Positions 15,719 through 24,771 of a stretch of 64,000 nucleotides of DNA are shown here, in pieces. Position 1 is the stretch's first letter. Each line of letters begins with the position of its first letter. The stretch lies in contig CAMWKH010000003.1 in the NCBI GenBank assembly GCA_947174805.1, forward strand, positions 1 to 64,000, read 5' to 3'. The DNA is from an uncultured Roseburia sp. (GTDB taxonomy: Bacteria > Bacillota > Clostridia > Lachnospirales > Lachnospiraceae). The notes below the pieces were generated by a model that was not told the origin of the DNA, made no database searches, and worked only from the letters and a program-made list of their open reading frames with translations. The position numbers and the translations under genes are program-made.

Positions 15719-17019
15719 ACATACGTTTTTATAACGGAAAAATACTTTGTACAAAAGAAAACCACAAATTTGAGGTTATAGAGGGGGAACTTTGGGTAAA
15801 GGGGAATAAAATCATCTATGTGGGGGACGGCGGAGATTTGGAGGAGGTATATAAAAAACAAAAGGAGCCTTGTATCCTTTGGGACAGGGAGATAGACGCA
15901 AAAGGGTATGTGATTATGCCCGGATTTAAAAATGCCCACACACATTCCGCAATGACGTTTCTGCGCTCCTTTGCAGACGATCTGCCCTTAAAGGAGTGGC
16001 TTTATAACCAGATATTCCCCAGGGAGGAAAAACTTATGCCCGGGGATATTTACCACCTGTGCAAACTTGGGATTATGGAGTATTTAACCAGCGGGATCAC
16101 TGCCAATTTTGATATGTATCTAAATCCCATAGAAATTGCCAGGGCTTCCGCAGACTGCGGGTTCCGCACAGTGCAGACCAGCGGATTAAATGATTTTACC
16201 AGGTCTTTATCCCTTTTGGAGGAGGATTACCACATAGTAAATGAGATGAGTGAGCTTACCGGCTTTCTTTTAGGCTTCCACGGGGAATATACCACCGGAC
16301 GGGAACTTATGGAGGGGGTGGCAAAGCTTTCGGAAAAATTAAAATCCCCGGTGTGGTTCCACAACTCCGAGACAAAAAAGGAAGTGGAGGAGTGCAGAAA
16401 GCGCTACGGCATGACGCCAACTCAGATTACAGAGGCTCTTGGCATGTATGCCTTTGGCGGGGGCGGATACCACTGCATTTTCTTTGATGACAGAGATTTT
16501 GAAATTTACAGAAAACGGGGATTAACGGCGGTGACAAATCCCTCCTCCAATTTAAAGCTTGCCAGCGGAATCGCCCCCACTGCCCGGTTTTTAGAAGAAG
16601 GGATTTCTGTGGCCATCGGCACAGACGGGCCAGCCAGCAATAATTGCCTGGACATGTTTCGGGAAATGTTTTTGGTAACGGGCCTTGCCAAGGTGAGGGA
16701 GGGGGATGCGGCCATCGTCCCGGCAGAGGAAGTGCTTTACATGGCAACGGCAGGGGGAGCCAGGGCCATGCAGCTTTCTGACTGCGATTCCCTTGCGGAG
16801 GGAAAACTGGCGGATTTGATACTCATAGATTTAAATCAGCCTAACATGCAGCCGGAAAATGATTTTGTGAAAAACATTGTGTATTCCGGAAGCAAGAGCA
16901 ACGTGGCCCTTACTATGGTAAACGGCAGGATTTTATATGAGAAGGGTGAATTTTTTATAGGGGCAGAATCTGGGGAGGTTTACGCCAAAGCCAATGAAAT
17001 AATAGAGAGGATGAAATAG
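15715..17019 (+). CDS. mtaD: Amidohydrolase, MTA/SAH deaminase type
   Basis: 434 residues of the amidohydrolase TIM-barrel family. The metal motif is NAHTHSAMTFLRS (HxH). LPLKEWLYNQIFPRE, HNSETKKEVEECRKRYG and GTDGPASNNCLDMFREM are typical of 5'-methylthioadenosine/S-adenosylhomocysteine deaminases, which make inosyl products. That fits the coupled PNP, which would then cleave inosines. Other nucleoside or guanine deaminases share the fold, so the exact substrate is inferred. The first bases overlap the PNP stop. Confidence 0.88.
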   Translation: MNIRFYNGKILCTKENHKFEVIEGELWVKGNKIIYVGDGGDLEEVYKKQKEPCILWDREIDAKGYVIMPGFKNAHTHSAMTFLRSFADDLPLKEWLYNQIFPREEKLMPGDIYHLCKLGIMEYLTSGITANFDMYLNPIEIARASADCGFRTVQTSGLNDFTRSLSLLEEDYHIVNEMSELTGFLLGFHGEYTTGRELMEGVAKLSEKLKSPVWFHNSETKKEVEECRKRYGMTPTQITEALGMYAFGGGGYHCIFFDDRDFEIYRKRGLTAVTNPSSNLKLASGIAPTARFLEEGISVAIGTDGPASNNCLDMFREMFLVTGLAKVREGDAAIVPAEEVLYMATAGGARAMQLSDCDSLAEGKLADLILIDLNQPNMQPENDFVKNIVYSGSKSNVALTMVNGRILYEKGEFFIGAESGEVYAKANEIIERMK

Positions 17020-17769
17020 ATGTTAAAAGTGACATTTTTGCACCACAGCTGTTTTGTGGTGGAGATGGACGAGAGTATGCTGATTTTTGACTATGTGCCA
17101 AAGGGGGAGTTTAACGGCTATGTCTTTACCGGGAACCTGCCGGAATTTCCTGCGGATAAAGAGATTTATGTCTTTGCCAGCCATGCCCATAAAGACCATT
17201 TTGACCTGGAAATTTTAAGCTGGGCAGGGACTTACCCGAATATCAGGTATATCTTATCCAAAGATATCCGCCTGGGAAAGAATTACCTGGCAAGAAACGG
17301 GATTGACGGCAGTATAAAAGAGAAAATAACCTTTGTAACCCCCTGTGAAAAATACAAAGCCGGGGATTCGGAGATTATCACCCTCCGCTCCACAGACGCC
17401 GGGGTGGCATACCTGGTTTTTATAGAAGGAAAATATATTTACCATGCCGGGGATTTGAATCTGTGGAAATGGGAAGGGGCCGGGGATTTAATCAACGGGA
17501 AAGAGACAAGGTCGTATCAGCATGAGATTAAGAAACTGATTCCCTACAATATTGAAGCTGCCTTTGTCCCTTTAGACCCAAGATTGGGGCAGCATGCCTG
17601 CCTTGGCATAGATTATTTCCTGAAAAATGTGAATGCAAAATATGTGTTCCCCATGCATATGTGGCAGGATTATTCTGTGTTAAAACAGTATTTGTCCCGC
17701 ATCAGCAATCCCATGTTTTCCGGCAGGATTGCTGAGGTTACAGGGGAAAACGAGGTGTTTGACTTATGA
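17020..17769 (+). CDS. MBL-fold metallo-hydrolase (UlaG-like)
   Basis: 249 residues starting directly after the deaminase stop. The zinc motif is H55-A-H57-K-D59-H60, with further ligands in the FLHHSCFVV start region, YHAGDLN and the late MHMWQDY. The short single-domain form resembles UlaG-like lactonases and phosphodiesterases. The reaction is unknown; position in a nucleoside salvage operon suggests a phosphate or ring-opening hydrolase, but this is inference. It overlaps rnhA by 4 bp. Confidence 0.85.
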   Translation: MLKVTFLHHSCFVVEMDESMLIFDYVPKGEFNGYVFTGNLPEFPADKEIYVFASHAHKDHFDLEILSWAGTYPNIRYILSKDIRLGKNYLARNGIDGSIKEKITFVTPCEKYKAGDSEIITLRSTDAGVAYLVFIEGKYIYHAGDLNLWKWEGAGDLINGKETRSYQHEIKKLIPYNIEAAFVPLDPRLGQHACLGIDYFLKNVNAKYVFPMHMWQDYSVLKQYLSRISNPMFSGRIAEVTGENEVFDL

Positions 17770-18245
17770 CAAAAGTTACGGTTTACACAGACGGGGCGGC
17801 AAGGGGAAATCCCGGCCCCGGGGGATACGGTGCAGTTGCGGAATTTGTGGACAGCAAGGGGGAACTTCACACAAGGGAGTATTCCGGGGGATATAAGAAA
17901 ACCACCAACAACCGTATGGAGCTCATGGGGGCGATTGCCGCCCTTGAGGCTTTAAACCGCCCCTGTGAAATTAATTTGTACTCCGATTCCAAATATGTGA
18001 TTGACGCTTTTAACCAGCATTGGCTGGAGGGATGGATAAAAAAAGGCTGGAAGAAGTCAGATGGGAAACCGGTTAAAAATGTGGATTTGTGGAAACGTCT
18101 TGTGGCGGCAAAAGAACCCCATAACATTACGTTCCATTGGGTAAAGGGACATGACGGCCATCCCCAGAATGAGCGCTGTGACACCTTGGCCACCAGGGCG
18201 GCGGACGGGGGAGATTTAATGGAAGATACAGGGTTGGAGGAATAA
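17766..18245 (+). CDS. rnhA: Ribonuclease HI
   Basis: 159 residues, full length. It removes RNA from RNA-DNA hybrids. The catalytic acids D9, E52, D74 and D139 are in place within VYTDGAARGNPGPGG, NNRMEL, YSDSKYV and NERCDT. The basic protrusion (LEGWIKKGWKKSDGKPV) is present as in the E. coli enzyme. It is the last gene of the four-gene operon, overlapping the metallo-hydrolase stop by ATGA. The window also carries the start of rnhB at its right end. Confidence 0.97.
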   Translation: MTKVTVYTDGAARGNPGPGGYGAVAEFVDSKGELHTREYSGGYKKTTNNRMELMGAIAALEALNRPCEINLYSDSKYVIDAFNQHWLEGWIKKGWKKSDGKPVKNVDLWKRLVAAKEPHNITFHWVKGHDGHPQNERCDTLATRAADGGDLMEDTGLEE

Positions 18246-18257
18246 TTTTCCAGAAAG

Positions 18258-18286
18258 TTGTAAAAAAAAAAAGAATATGCTATACT
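18258..18286 (+). promoter_or_regulatory. Promoter upstream of the small membrane protein and alaS
   Basis: TTGTAA (18258-18263), 17 bp of A-rich spacer and TATACT (18281-18286). Confidence 0.7.
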
Positions 18287-18329
18287 ATTGCTTAATGATT
18301 GTATGTGTGCAGAAAAAGGAGGAAGACAT

Positions 18330-18479
18330 ATGGCATTTGTAGCGACATTATTACGGTATGTGATTACTTTATTTGTAATGGCTGTGGTTGCTGGACTGGG
18401 CATATTTACAGGAAAGAAGCTGCGGGACCGCAAGGACGCAAAGACAGCGGAAGAATTAAGTGCAAGGGGACAAGACTAA
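18330..18479 (+). CDS. Small single-span membrane protein
   Basis: 49 residues, with an ATG at 18330 preceded by AAAAAGGAGGAAGACAT. One membrane helix (about 4-27: RYVITLFVMAVVAGLGIF) is followed by a highly charged tail with KKLRDRKDAK. There is a promoter upstream, and alaS begins 21 bp after the stop, so the two are cotranscribed. No family is recognised. The strong ribosome site and typical membrane topology argue that it is real. Confidence 0.7.
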   Translation: MAFVATLLRYVITLFVMAVVAGLGIFTGKKLRDRKDAKTAEELSARGQD

Positions 18480-18500
18480 TAGATTTTGGAGGAATTTGTT

Positions 18501-21161
18501 GTGAAACAGAAGTTTGGAGTCAATGAACTGCGCAGGATGTATCTGGAATTTTTTGAGAGCAAGGAGCATCTTGCCATGAAGAGCTTCTCTCTGGTGCCGC
18601 ACAATGACAATAGTTTGCTGTTGATTAATGCAGGGATGGCACCGTTAAAGCCTTATTTTACCGGACAGGAGATTCCCCCCAGAAGAAGGGTTACTACCTG
18701 TCAGAAATGTATCCGTACCGGGGATATTGAAAATGTGGGAAAGACAGCCAGGCATCTGACATTTTTTGAGATGCTGGGAAATTTCTCTTTCGGGGACTAT
18801 TTTAAAAAGGAGGCCATTGCCTGGAGCTGGGAGTTTTTAACGGAAGTGCTGGGGCTCTCACCGGACAGGCTGTATCCTTCCATCTACGGGGAGGATGAGG
18901 AGGCCTTTGAAATCTGGAATAAGGAAGTGGGCATTCCGGCGGAAAAGATTACCCGTTTTTACCGTGACCCTGAGACGGGGGCGTGTGATAATTTCTGGGA
19001 GCACGGTGCAGGCCCCTGCGGCCCCTGTTCGGAGATCTACTATGACAGAGGGGAGAAATACGGCTGCGGCAAAGAGGACTGTAAAGTGGGATGTGACTGT
19101 GACCGCTTTATGGAAGTTTGGAATAACGTATTTACCCAGTTTGACGGGGACGGAAAAGGCGGATATGAAGAACTGGACCAGAAAAATATCGACACCGGCA
19201 TGGGGTTGGAGCGTCTGGCAGTTGTGATGCAGGATGTGGATTCTGTATTTGACATTGACACCATGAAAGCCATTCGGGATAAAGTCTGTGAGATGGCTCA
19301 TAAAACCTATCAGGTGGATGCCATAGACGACGTGTCCATCCGTCTGATTACGGACCATATCCGTTCTTCCACCTTTATGGTTTCCGACGGTATTATGCCA
19401 AGCAATGAGGGCAGAGGCTATGTGCTGCGCAGGCTGATCCGCCGGGCGGCAAGACACGGAAGGATGCTGGGGATTGAGGGCACATTCCTGGCAAAATTAA
19501 GCGAGACGGTAATCTGTGAGAGCAGGGACGGTTATCCTGAACTTGAGGAGAAAAAGGACTTTATTTTCCGGGTTTTAACCCAGGAGGAGGAGAAGTTTAA
19601 TAAGACCATCGACCAGGGACTTACCATTCTCTCCGACATGCAGAAAGCCATGGAGGAAAAAGGGGAGAAAGTCTTATCCGGGGAGGATGCTTTTAAGCTT
19701 TACGATACCTATGGTTTCCCGGTGGATTTGACCTTAGAGATTTTGGAGGAAAAAGGATTTACCATAGATGAGGCAGGCTTTGCGGCAGCTATGGAAGAGC
19801 AGCGGACAAAGGCCAGAAAGGCAAGAAAAGTCACAAATTATATGGGGGCGGACGCAACGGTTTATGAGTCCATAGACCCGGAGATCACCACAGAGTTTGT
19901 GGGGTATGACAATCTTGTTTACAAATCAAAAGTGACGGTGATGACCACGGAGACAGAGATTGTGGAAGCTCTCTCAGACGGTGAGGTGGGAACTATCTTT
20001 GTGGAGGAGACTCCCTTTTATGCCACCATGGGCGGTCAGAATGCAGATACCGGGGTGATTCGCACAGATGACTTTGAATTCTCTGTCAGCGACACGGTGA
20101 AAATGCTTGGAGGCAAAGTGGGCCATATCGGAAAAGTCACAAAGGGTATGGTAAAAACCGGGGATGTGGTTGAGCTTTGCGTGGATGCTGACAAGCGGGC
20201 GCTCATCGGCAAAAACCACAGCGCTACCCATCTGCTCCAAAAAGCCCTTCGGGAAGTTTTGGGAACCCATGTGGAGCAGGCCGGTTCCGATGTAAATGCG
20301 GACAGGCTTCGCTTTGACTTTTCCCATTTCTCGGCTATGAGCCAGGAGGAAATTAAAAAAGTCGAGACAATAGTAAATGGTAAAATCGAGGCAGCCCTTC
20401 CTGTGGAGACGGCGGTTATGACCTTGGAGGATGCAAAGAAGACAGGTGCTATGGCGCTTTTCGGTGAGAAGTACGGAGACAAGGTCCGTGTGGTTCGCAT
20501 GGGAGATTTCTCCACAGAGCTCTGCGGCGGTACGCATGTGGACAATACCTCAAAGATTTCCGCCTTTAAAATCACCTCCGAATCCGGTGTTGCAGCAGGG
20601 GTTCGCCGTATTGAGGCGATTACTTCCTCCGGGGTATTTGCGTACTATGACAAAATCGAGGAAGAATTGGCCCAGGCGGCAAAACTGTTAAAGACAACCC
20701 CGGCGGATGTTCCGGAAAAAGTGGAACATCTGTTGAAGGAACTGAAAGCTTCCCAGAGCGAGAACGAGTCCTTAAAGAGCAAGGCGGCAAAGGATGCCCT
20801 GGGGGATGTGATGAATAAGGTTTCTGAGGTAAAAGGGGTTAAACTCCTTGCCGCCCGTGCAGACGGTGTGGATATGAACGGCCTTAGGGAGCTGGGAGAC
20901 CAGTTAAAAGATAAGTTAGGGGAGGGCGTAGTAGTCCTGGCATCGGAAAATGAGGGCAAGGTAAACCTCATTGCCATGGCCACAGAAGGTTCCATGAAGA
21001 AAGGAGCCCATGCCGGCAACCTGATTAAAGGAATTGCAGCTCTTGTAGGGGGAGGCGGCGGCGGACGTCCCAATATGGCTCAGGCGGGAGGAAAAAATCC
21101 TGCCGGGATAGAAGATGCCTTAGCCGAGGTGAAACATGTATTGGAAGGCCAGCTCTCCTAA
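18501..21161 (+). CDS. alaS: Alanine-tRNA ligase
   Basis: 886 residues from the GTG at 18501, which has GGAGG 8 bp upstream; a TTG at 18486 lies before that site. The class II catalytic core shows FFESKEHL, TTCQKCIRTGDIENVGKT and NEGRGYVLRRLIRRAARHG. The editing domain has the zinc set H573-x3-H577 and C675-x3-H679. The C-terminal C-Ala domain ends with GGGGGGRPNMAQAGG. It charges tRNA-Ala and hydrolyses mischarged Ser/Gly. Length is normal. Confidence 0.97.
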   Translation: MKQKFGVNELRRMYLEFFESKEHLAMKSFSLVPHNDNSLLLINAGMAPLKPYFTGQEIPPRRRVTTCQKCIRTGDIENVGKTARHLTFFEMLGNFSFGDYFKKEAIAWSWEFLTEVLGLSPDRLYPSIYGEDEEAFEIWNKEVGIPAEKITRFYRDPETGACDNFWEHGAGPCGPCSEIYYDRGEKYGCGKEDCKVGCDCDRFMEVWNNVFTQFDGDGKGGYEELDQKNIDTGMGLERLAVVMQDVDSVFDIDTMKAIRDKVCEMAHKTYQVDAIDDVSIRLITDHIRSSTFMVSDGIMPSNEGRGYVLRRLIRRAARHGRMLGIEGTFLAKLSETVICESRDGYPELEEKKDFIFRVLTQEEEKFNKTIDQGLTILSDMQKAMEEKGEKVLSGEDAFKLYDTYGFPVDLTLEILEEKGFTIDEAGFAAAMEEQRTKARKARKVTNYMGADATVYESIDPEITTEFVGYDNLVYKSKVTVMTTETEIVEALSDGEVGTIFVEETPFYATMGGQNADTGVIRTDDFEFSVSDTVKMLGGKVGHIGKVTKGMVKTGDVVELCVDADKRALIGKNHSATHLLQKALREVLGTHVEQAGSDVNADRLRFDFSHFSAMSQEEIKKVETIVNGKIEAALPVETAVMTLEDAKKTGAMALFGEKYGDKVRVVRMGDFSTELCGGTHVDNTSKISAFKITSESGVAAGVRRIEAITSSGVFAYYDKIEEELAQAAKLLKTTPADVPEKVEHLLKELKASQSENESLKSKAAKDALGDVMNKVSEVKGVKLLAARADGVDMNGLRELGDQLKDKLGEGVVVLASENEGKVNLIAMATEGSMKKGAHAGNLIKGIAALVGGGGGGRPNMAQAGGKNPAGIEDALAEVKHVLEGQLS

Positions 21162-21230
21162 AAAATTTAACAGGAAATTTTCGTCTGAGATACAAAATTT
21201 TTACTTTTTTTAAAAATTTTTAAAAAAATA

Positions 21231-21258
21231 TTGACGAATGGAAAATTTATGATATAAT
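21231..21258 (+). promoter_or_regulatory. rpsU promoter
   Basis: TTGACG (21231-21236), 16 bp and TATAAT (21253-21258). Confidence 0.7.
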
Positions 21259-21336
21259 CTTTATTAGTGCAAAAAAATATACCCAAACAGTTGAAAATGC
21301 ACAATCAGCAACTGGAGGGAGGTTAGGTGTGAGACT

Positions 21337-21513
21337 ATGTCAAATGTTATCGTAAAAGAAAATGAGACTTTAGATAGTGCTTTACGCAGATTCAAAAGAA
21401 ACTGTGCAAAAGCCGGGATTCAGCAGGAGATTCGTAAGAGAGAGCATTACGAAAAACCCAGCGTTCGCCGTAAGAAAAAGTCAGAGGCAGCAAGGAAACG
21501 TAAAAGTAATTAA
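21337..21513 (+). CDS. rpsU: 30S ribosomal protein S21
   Basis: 58 residues: [19 protein letters not shown], then the basic body [15 protein letters not shown]. This is the normal length and sequence of bacterial S21, which helps the small subunit recognise mRNA. A GGAGGGAGG lies about 10-20 bp upstream of the ATG. It has its own promoter and a strong terminator, so it is monocistronic. Confidence 0.96.
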   Translation: MSNVIVKENETLDSALRRFKRNCAKAGIQQEIRKREHYEKPSVRRKKKSEAARKRKSN

Positions 21514-21527
21514 TCATTAACCATTAT

Positions 21528-21559
21528 GAAGAAGTTCATTATGAACTTCTTCTTTTTTT
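21528..21559 (+). terminator. rpsU terminator
   Basis: A perfect 11-bp stem (GAAGAAGTTCA / TGAACTTCTTC) is followed by seven T. Confidence 0.92.
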
Positions 21560-21560
21560 G

Positions 21561-21588
21561 GTCTATTTTAAAAGTTCCCACATATATT
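21561..21588 (+). promoter_or_regulatory. Possible sigma-E promoter of spoIIIA
   Basis: GTCTATT (21561-21567), 13 bp and CATATATT (21581-21588) resemble the mother-cell sigma-E pattern (-10 CATAnnnT), placed 20 bp before spoIIIAA. The family of genes downstream is known to be sigma-E dependent in Bacillus. The match is imperfect. Confidence 0.4.
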
Positions 21589-21607
21589 TAGACAAAGAGG
21601 TGAGTAC

Positions 21608-22498
21608 ATGGAGAATTTAGCACAGATTATGCCCTTAAGGTTTCGGGAGCAGATGGGGGTTTTTCTTCAAACTCCCGGGATTGAGGAAATTAGAATCCGG
21701 GTGGGACAACCAATCGAGCTACGGTGCATGGAAAAAAACCTGTGGCTTTCAGATTGTATAACGGCACAGGATATTGAGGAAATGCTGACGTTTATCAGCC
21801 AGTATTCCATCTATGCCTATGAGGAGGAAATACGCCAGGGATTTCTCACTCTTGAGGGGGGACACAGAATCGGTTTTGCAGGACAAGTACGGCTTTCGGA
21901 GGGAAAGATCAGCCATATGGTAAATATCCGCTTTCTGAATATCCGGGTGGCAAGGGAAAACAAGGGCTGCGCCGGGGATTTGCTTCCCTGGATTTACAGA
22001 AACGGGGAATTTTATAATACCCTTCTTGTCTCTCCTCCGGGGGTGGGAAAGACTACGTATTTAAGAGACTGTATCCGCAGGATTTCCGGAGGAGGGGAAA
22101 AGGGAAAAAAAATCTGCGTTATCGATGAGCGCTCGGAGATCGCTGCCTGCCATCTGGGGGTTCCCCAGAACGATTTAGGGAGCCGCACGGATGTGATAGA
22201 CGGCTGTCCCAAAAGGGAAGGGATGCTTTTGGCTTTGAGGAGCATGTCGCCGGATATCATTGCGGTAGACGAGCTTGGCGGGGAGGAAGACGGAGATATG
22301 CTGCGCCAGGTGGCCTTGTCAGGATGCCAGATTTTTGGCACAGTCCATGGAAAAAAGCTCTCGGACCTTGAGAGAAAGCCCGCCCTTAGGACATGCTTTG
22401 AGGAACAGCTGTTTCAACGCTACATATTTTTAAAAAAGGATGATAAGGGCAGGAGAAGTTTTTCCGTTTTTGACCAGGAGTTAAAAAATATATGTTGA
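21608..22498 (+). CDS. spoIIIAA: Stage III sporulation protein AA (ATPase)
   Basis: 296 residues, a secretion-ATPase-like protein. Walker A is seen as PPGVGKTTYLRD (about 140-151), the Walker B region as IIAVDELGGEED, and a conserved VIDERSEIAA lies between. In the family it powers the SpoIIIA-SpoIIQ feeding-tube channel between mother cell and forespore. It is first of eight overlapping or closely spaced genes in the canonical order. Confidence 0.96.
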   Translation: MENLAQIMPLRFREQMGVFLQTPGIEEIRIRVGQPIELRCMEKNLWLSDCITAQDIEEMLTFISQYSIYAYEEEIRQGFLTLEGGHRIGFAGQVRLSEGKISHMVNIRFLNIRVARENKGCAGDLLPWIYRNGEFYNTLLVSPPGVGKTTYLRDCIRRISGGGEKGKKICVIDERSEIAACHLGVPQNDLGSRTDVIDGCPKREGMLLALRSMSPDIIAVDELGGEEDGDMLRQVALSGCQIFGTVHGKKLSDLERKPALRTCFEEQLFQRYIFLKKDDKGRRSFSVFDQELKNIC

Positions 22499-23004
22499 AG
22501 GCGGCGGGGATTTTTTTGGTGGTGATAGGCACGGCGGGCTTTGGAAATTCCCTGAAACTCCTTATGAACAGGCATTTAACACAGCTCCTTAGCTTCCAGG
22601 GCATTTTTATCCAGATGGAGCTGTTAAAGACATCCTTAAGGCTTCCCTACGGCCAGATGTTAAGGCGCTGCGCCAGGGGGAAAGAGAGTCTCTACGGCGA
22701 CTTCCTGGAGGGCATCGCAGGGGAGATGGAAGAAAATCATGAAATGGATGTGGGTATTCTCTGGGAGAAGGGGTTTTATGAGAAGAGGCGGGAATTTTTG
22801 TTCACGGAGGAGGAGCGGGAGATTCTCGTAGCCCTTGCCAGGACAATGTCCATGGAGAGCAGCAGTACCAAAGCCTGTGAAATATATTTTTTCCGTCTGG
22901 AAAAACAGATTGCCCAGGTGTTGGAAGAAAAAAAAGAGAAGCAGAAGCTGTATCGTGCAGTTGGGGTTTTAAGCGGGCTGTTTTTGGTGATTCTGCTACT
23001 ATAA
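22492..23004 (+). CDS. spoIIIAB: Stage III sporulation protein AB
   Basis: 170 residues, starting inside the last codons of spoIIIAA. There is an N-terminal membrane helix, a helical cytoplasmic region (QMELLKTSLRLPYGQML), and a C-terminal membrane helix (GVLSGLFLVILLL). It resembles GspF-like membrane platform proteins. Part of the SpoIIIA channel. Confidence 0.93.
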   Translation: MLKAAGIFLVVIGTAGFGNSLKLLMNRHLTQLLSFQGIFIQMELLKTSLRLPYGQMLRRCARGKESLYGDFLEGIAGEMEENHEMDVGILWEKGFYEKRREFLFTEEEREILVALARTMSMESSSTKACEIYFFRLEKQIAQVLEEKKEKQKLYRAVGVLSGLFLVILLL

Positions 23005-23021
23005 GGATATTTGAGGTGCAT

Positions 23022-23216
23022 ATGAGTGTTAATTTAATTTTTAAGATAGCGGCAGTGGGAATTTTAGTTACGGTGTTAAGCCAGGTTCTAAAACAGAGCG
23101 GGCGGGACGAACATGCTTTTTTAACCAGCCTGGCAGGGCTTATTATCGTGCTTTTGTGGGTGATTCCCTACATTTTGGAATTATTTGAAACTATGCAGGA
23201 GTTGTTTACATTATAA
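23022..23216 (+). CDS. spoIIIAC: Stage III sporulation protein AC
   Basis: 64 residues from ATG 23022 (TGAGGTGCAT). Two membrane helices with VLSQVLKQSGRDEHAF between them, which is the diagnostic SpoIIIAC motif. A GTG 6 bp earlier is less well placed. Confidence 0.95.
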   Translation: MSVNLIFKIAAVGILVTVLSQVLKQSGRDEHAFLTSLAGLIIVLLWVIPYILELFETMQELFTL

Positions 23217-23228
23217 GGAATTGTGGGT

Positions 23229-23612
23229 ATGGATATTATTAAAATCAGTATTTTGGGAATCTCTGCGGTGCTGTTGTCCCAGATGCTAAAAAATTATAAA
23301 CCGGAATATGGGTACTATATCAATCTGGCCGTGTGCATCTGCGTATTTTTGTATGTGATGTCCAAGCTTAAGTTTCTGCTTCACTATGTGGAACAAATCC
23401 AGAATATGATTCATTTGGACCCGGTGTATCTGACAATGATTATAAAAATGATTGGAATTACATATGTGGCGGAATTTGCGGTGAATCTCTGTAAGGACGC
23501 AGGATGCCAGACCATTGCAGGGCAGATAGAGCTTTTTGCAAAACTCTCGATTCTGGTTATCAGCATGCCGGTGATACTGGCCTTTATGGAAACCATTGGA
23601 GAATTGATGTGA
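23229..23612 (+). CDS. spoIIIAD: Stage III sporulation protein AD
   Basis: 127 residues from ATG 23229, with AAGGA 8 bp upstream. Three to four membrane helices. LLSQMLKNYKPEYGYY echoes the SpoIIIAC motif, and the end is typical (CKDAGCQTIAGQIELFAKL). Its stop overlaps the spoIIIAE GTG. Confidence 0.95.
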   Translation: MDIIKISILGISAVLLSQMLKNYKPEYGYYINLAVCICVFLYVMSKLKFLLHYVEQIQNMIHLDPVYLTMIIKMIGITYVAEFAVNLCKDAGCQTIAGQIELFAKLSILVISMPVILAFMETIGELM

Positions 23613-24760
23613 AAAAACTGATTTGTTTTATCATTGTCTGTTTTACGTGGGCGTATTATGGGGAAAGTATGCCGGTTTGGGGGCAGGAAACGGAGTGGGG
23701 AGCCGGGCCTGGGGAAACGATGGAGGAGCTGGACTTTTCCGATATCGGAGAGTTTTTGAGGAATACAAAAGAGGTGGAAAATATATCTTTTGGTGAGCTT
23801 GTGGAAGGGCTCATATCCGGGGACGAGCTGCCCTATGATAAAGTGGGGGACTGGGTAAAAGATATCCTTAAAATGGGATTTCAGGAGAACAGGACGCTTT
23901 TTTTGGAGATTATCGTGCTGTCTCTGGCTTTTTCCGTGTTAAAAAATTTTGCAAAAAGTTTTTCAGGCACTTATATTTCCGAGGTGTGTTTTCTTATTGT
24001 ATATTGTTTTTTCATGGTGATTTTGCTGAAATCCTTTTTTGAGATGAACAAAACCGTCACCTCTACAGTGGAAAACATGCTGGAATTTATGAAAGTATTC
24101 CTACCCACTTACTGCCTGGCCATCTCTTTTACTTTGAACCTGAATTCTTCCGGGGCTGTGTACAGTATGATTTTTGGGGCAATTTTTCTGGTGGAATGGC
24201 TGATGCGGTATTTTTTAATGCCTCTCATACAGATTTATGTCCTGGTGGAGTTTTTGAACCATCTGACGGAGGAGGAGCGGTTTAAAAGACTTGCAGAGTT
24301 AATCTACGACGGGGTAAAAATGATTCTCAAGATTTCCGCCTCCTTCATTCTGGGAATTAATATCATACAGGGGATGGTGGCGCCTGCCATAGATATGCTA
24401 AGCGGCAACAGCATTGCAAAGACAGTGCAGATGCTGCCGGGAATCGGCAATGTGATGAGCGGCATGGGGCAGATTTTTATCAGTTCCGGCATTGTGATTA
24501 AAAACTGTGTGGGGGCGGCGGCCCTTGTGGTTTTGGTGCTTTTGTGCGCCGTGCCCTATTTAAAAATGAGTGTTATGGCTCTTTTATATAAATTGCTGGC
24601 CGCAGTGCTGGAGCCGGTGGCGGACAAGCGCATTGCCGGAGGAATGAGCGGCATTGCCGGGGGAGCCCTTTTGTACTTAAAGGTGATAAGCACCTGCATG
24701 ATGCTGTTTTTCCTCACCATCGCCCTTTGCTCCGCGGCCACAAATCTTAATGTATCATAA
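23609..24760 (+). CDS. spoIIIAE: Stage III sporulation protein AE
   Basis: 383 residues from the GTG at 23609 (GTGA overlap with spoIIIAD). A signal peptide (LICFIIVCFTWAYYG) is followed by an acidic extracytoplasmic stretch and about seven membrane helices. The conserved GINIIQGMVAPAID and MLPGIGNVMSGMGQIF lie in the second half. It is the large membrane core of the SpoIIIA complex. Confidence 0.95.
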   Translation: MKKLICFIIVCFTWAYYGESMPVWGQETEWGAGPGETMEELDFSDIGEFLRNTKEVENISFGELVEGLISGDELPYDKVGDWVKDILKMGFQENRTLFLEIIVLSLAFSVLKNFAKSFSGTYISEVCFLIVYCFFMVILLKSFFEMNKTVTSTVENMLEFMKVFLPTYCLAISFTLNLNSSGAVYSMIFGAIFLVEWLMRYFLMPLIQIYVLVEFLNHLTEEERFKRLAELIYDGVKMILKISASFILGINIIQGMVAPAIDMLSGNSIAKTVQMLPGIGNVMSGMGQIFISSGIVIKNCVGAAALVVLVLLCAVPYLKMSVMALLYKLLAAVLEPVADKRIAGGMSGIAGGALLYLKVISTCMMLFFLTIALCSAATNLNVS

Positions 24761-24771
24761 GGGGGACGTCT

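Noticed and set aside
18241-18500. T-box riboswitch before alaS
   Set aside because: No T-box sequence (TGGNACCGCG) or specifier stem is seen; the region contains a promoter and a small gene instead.
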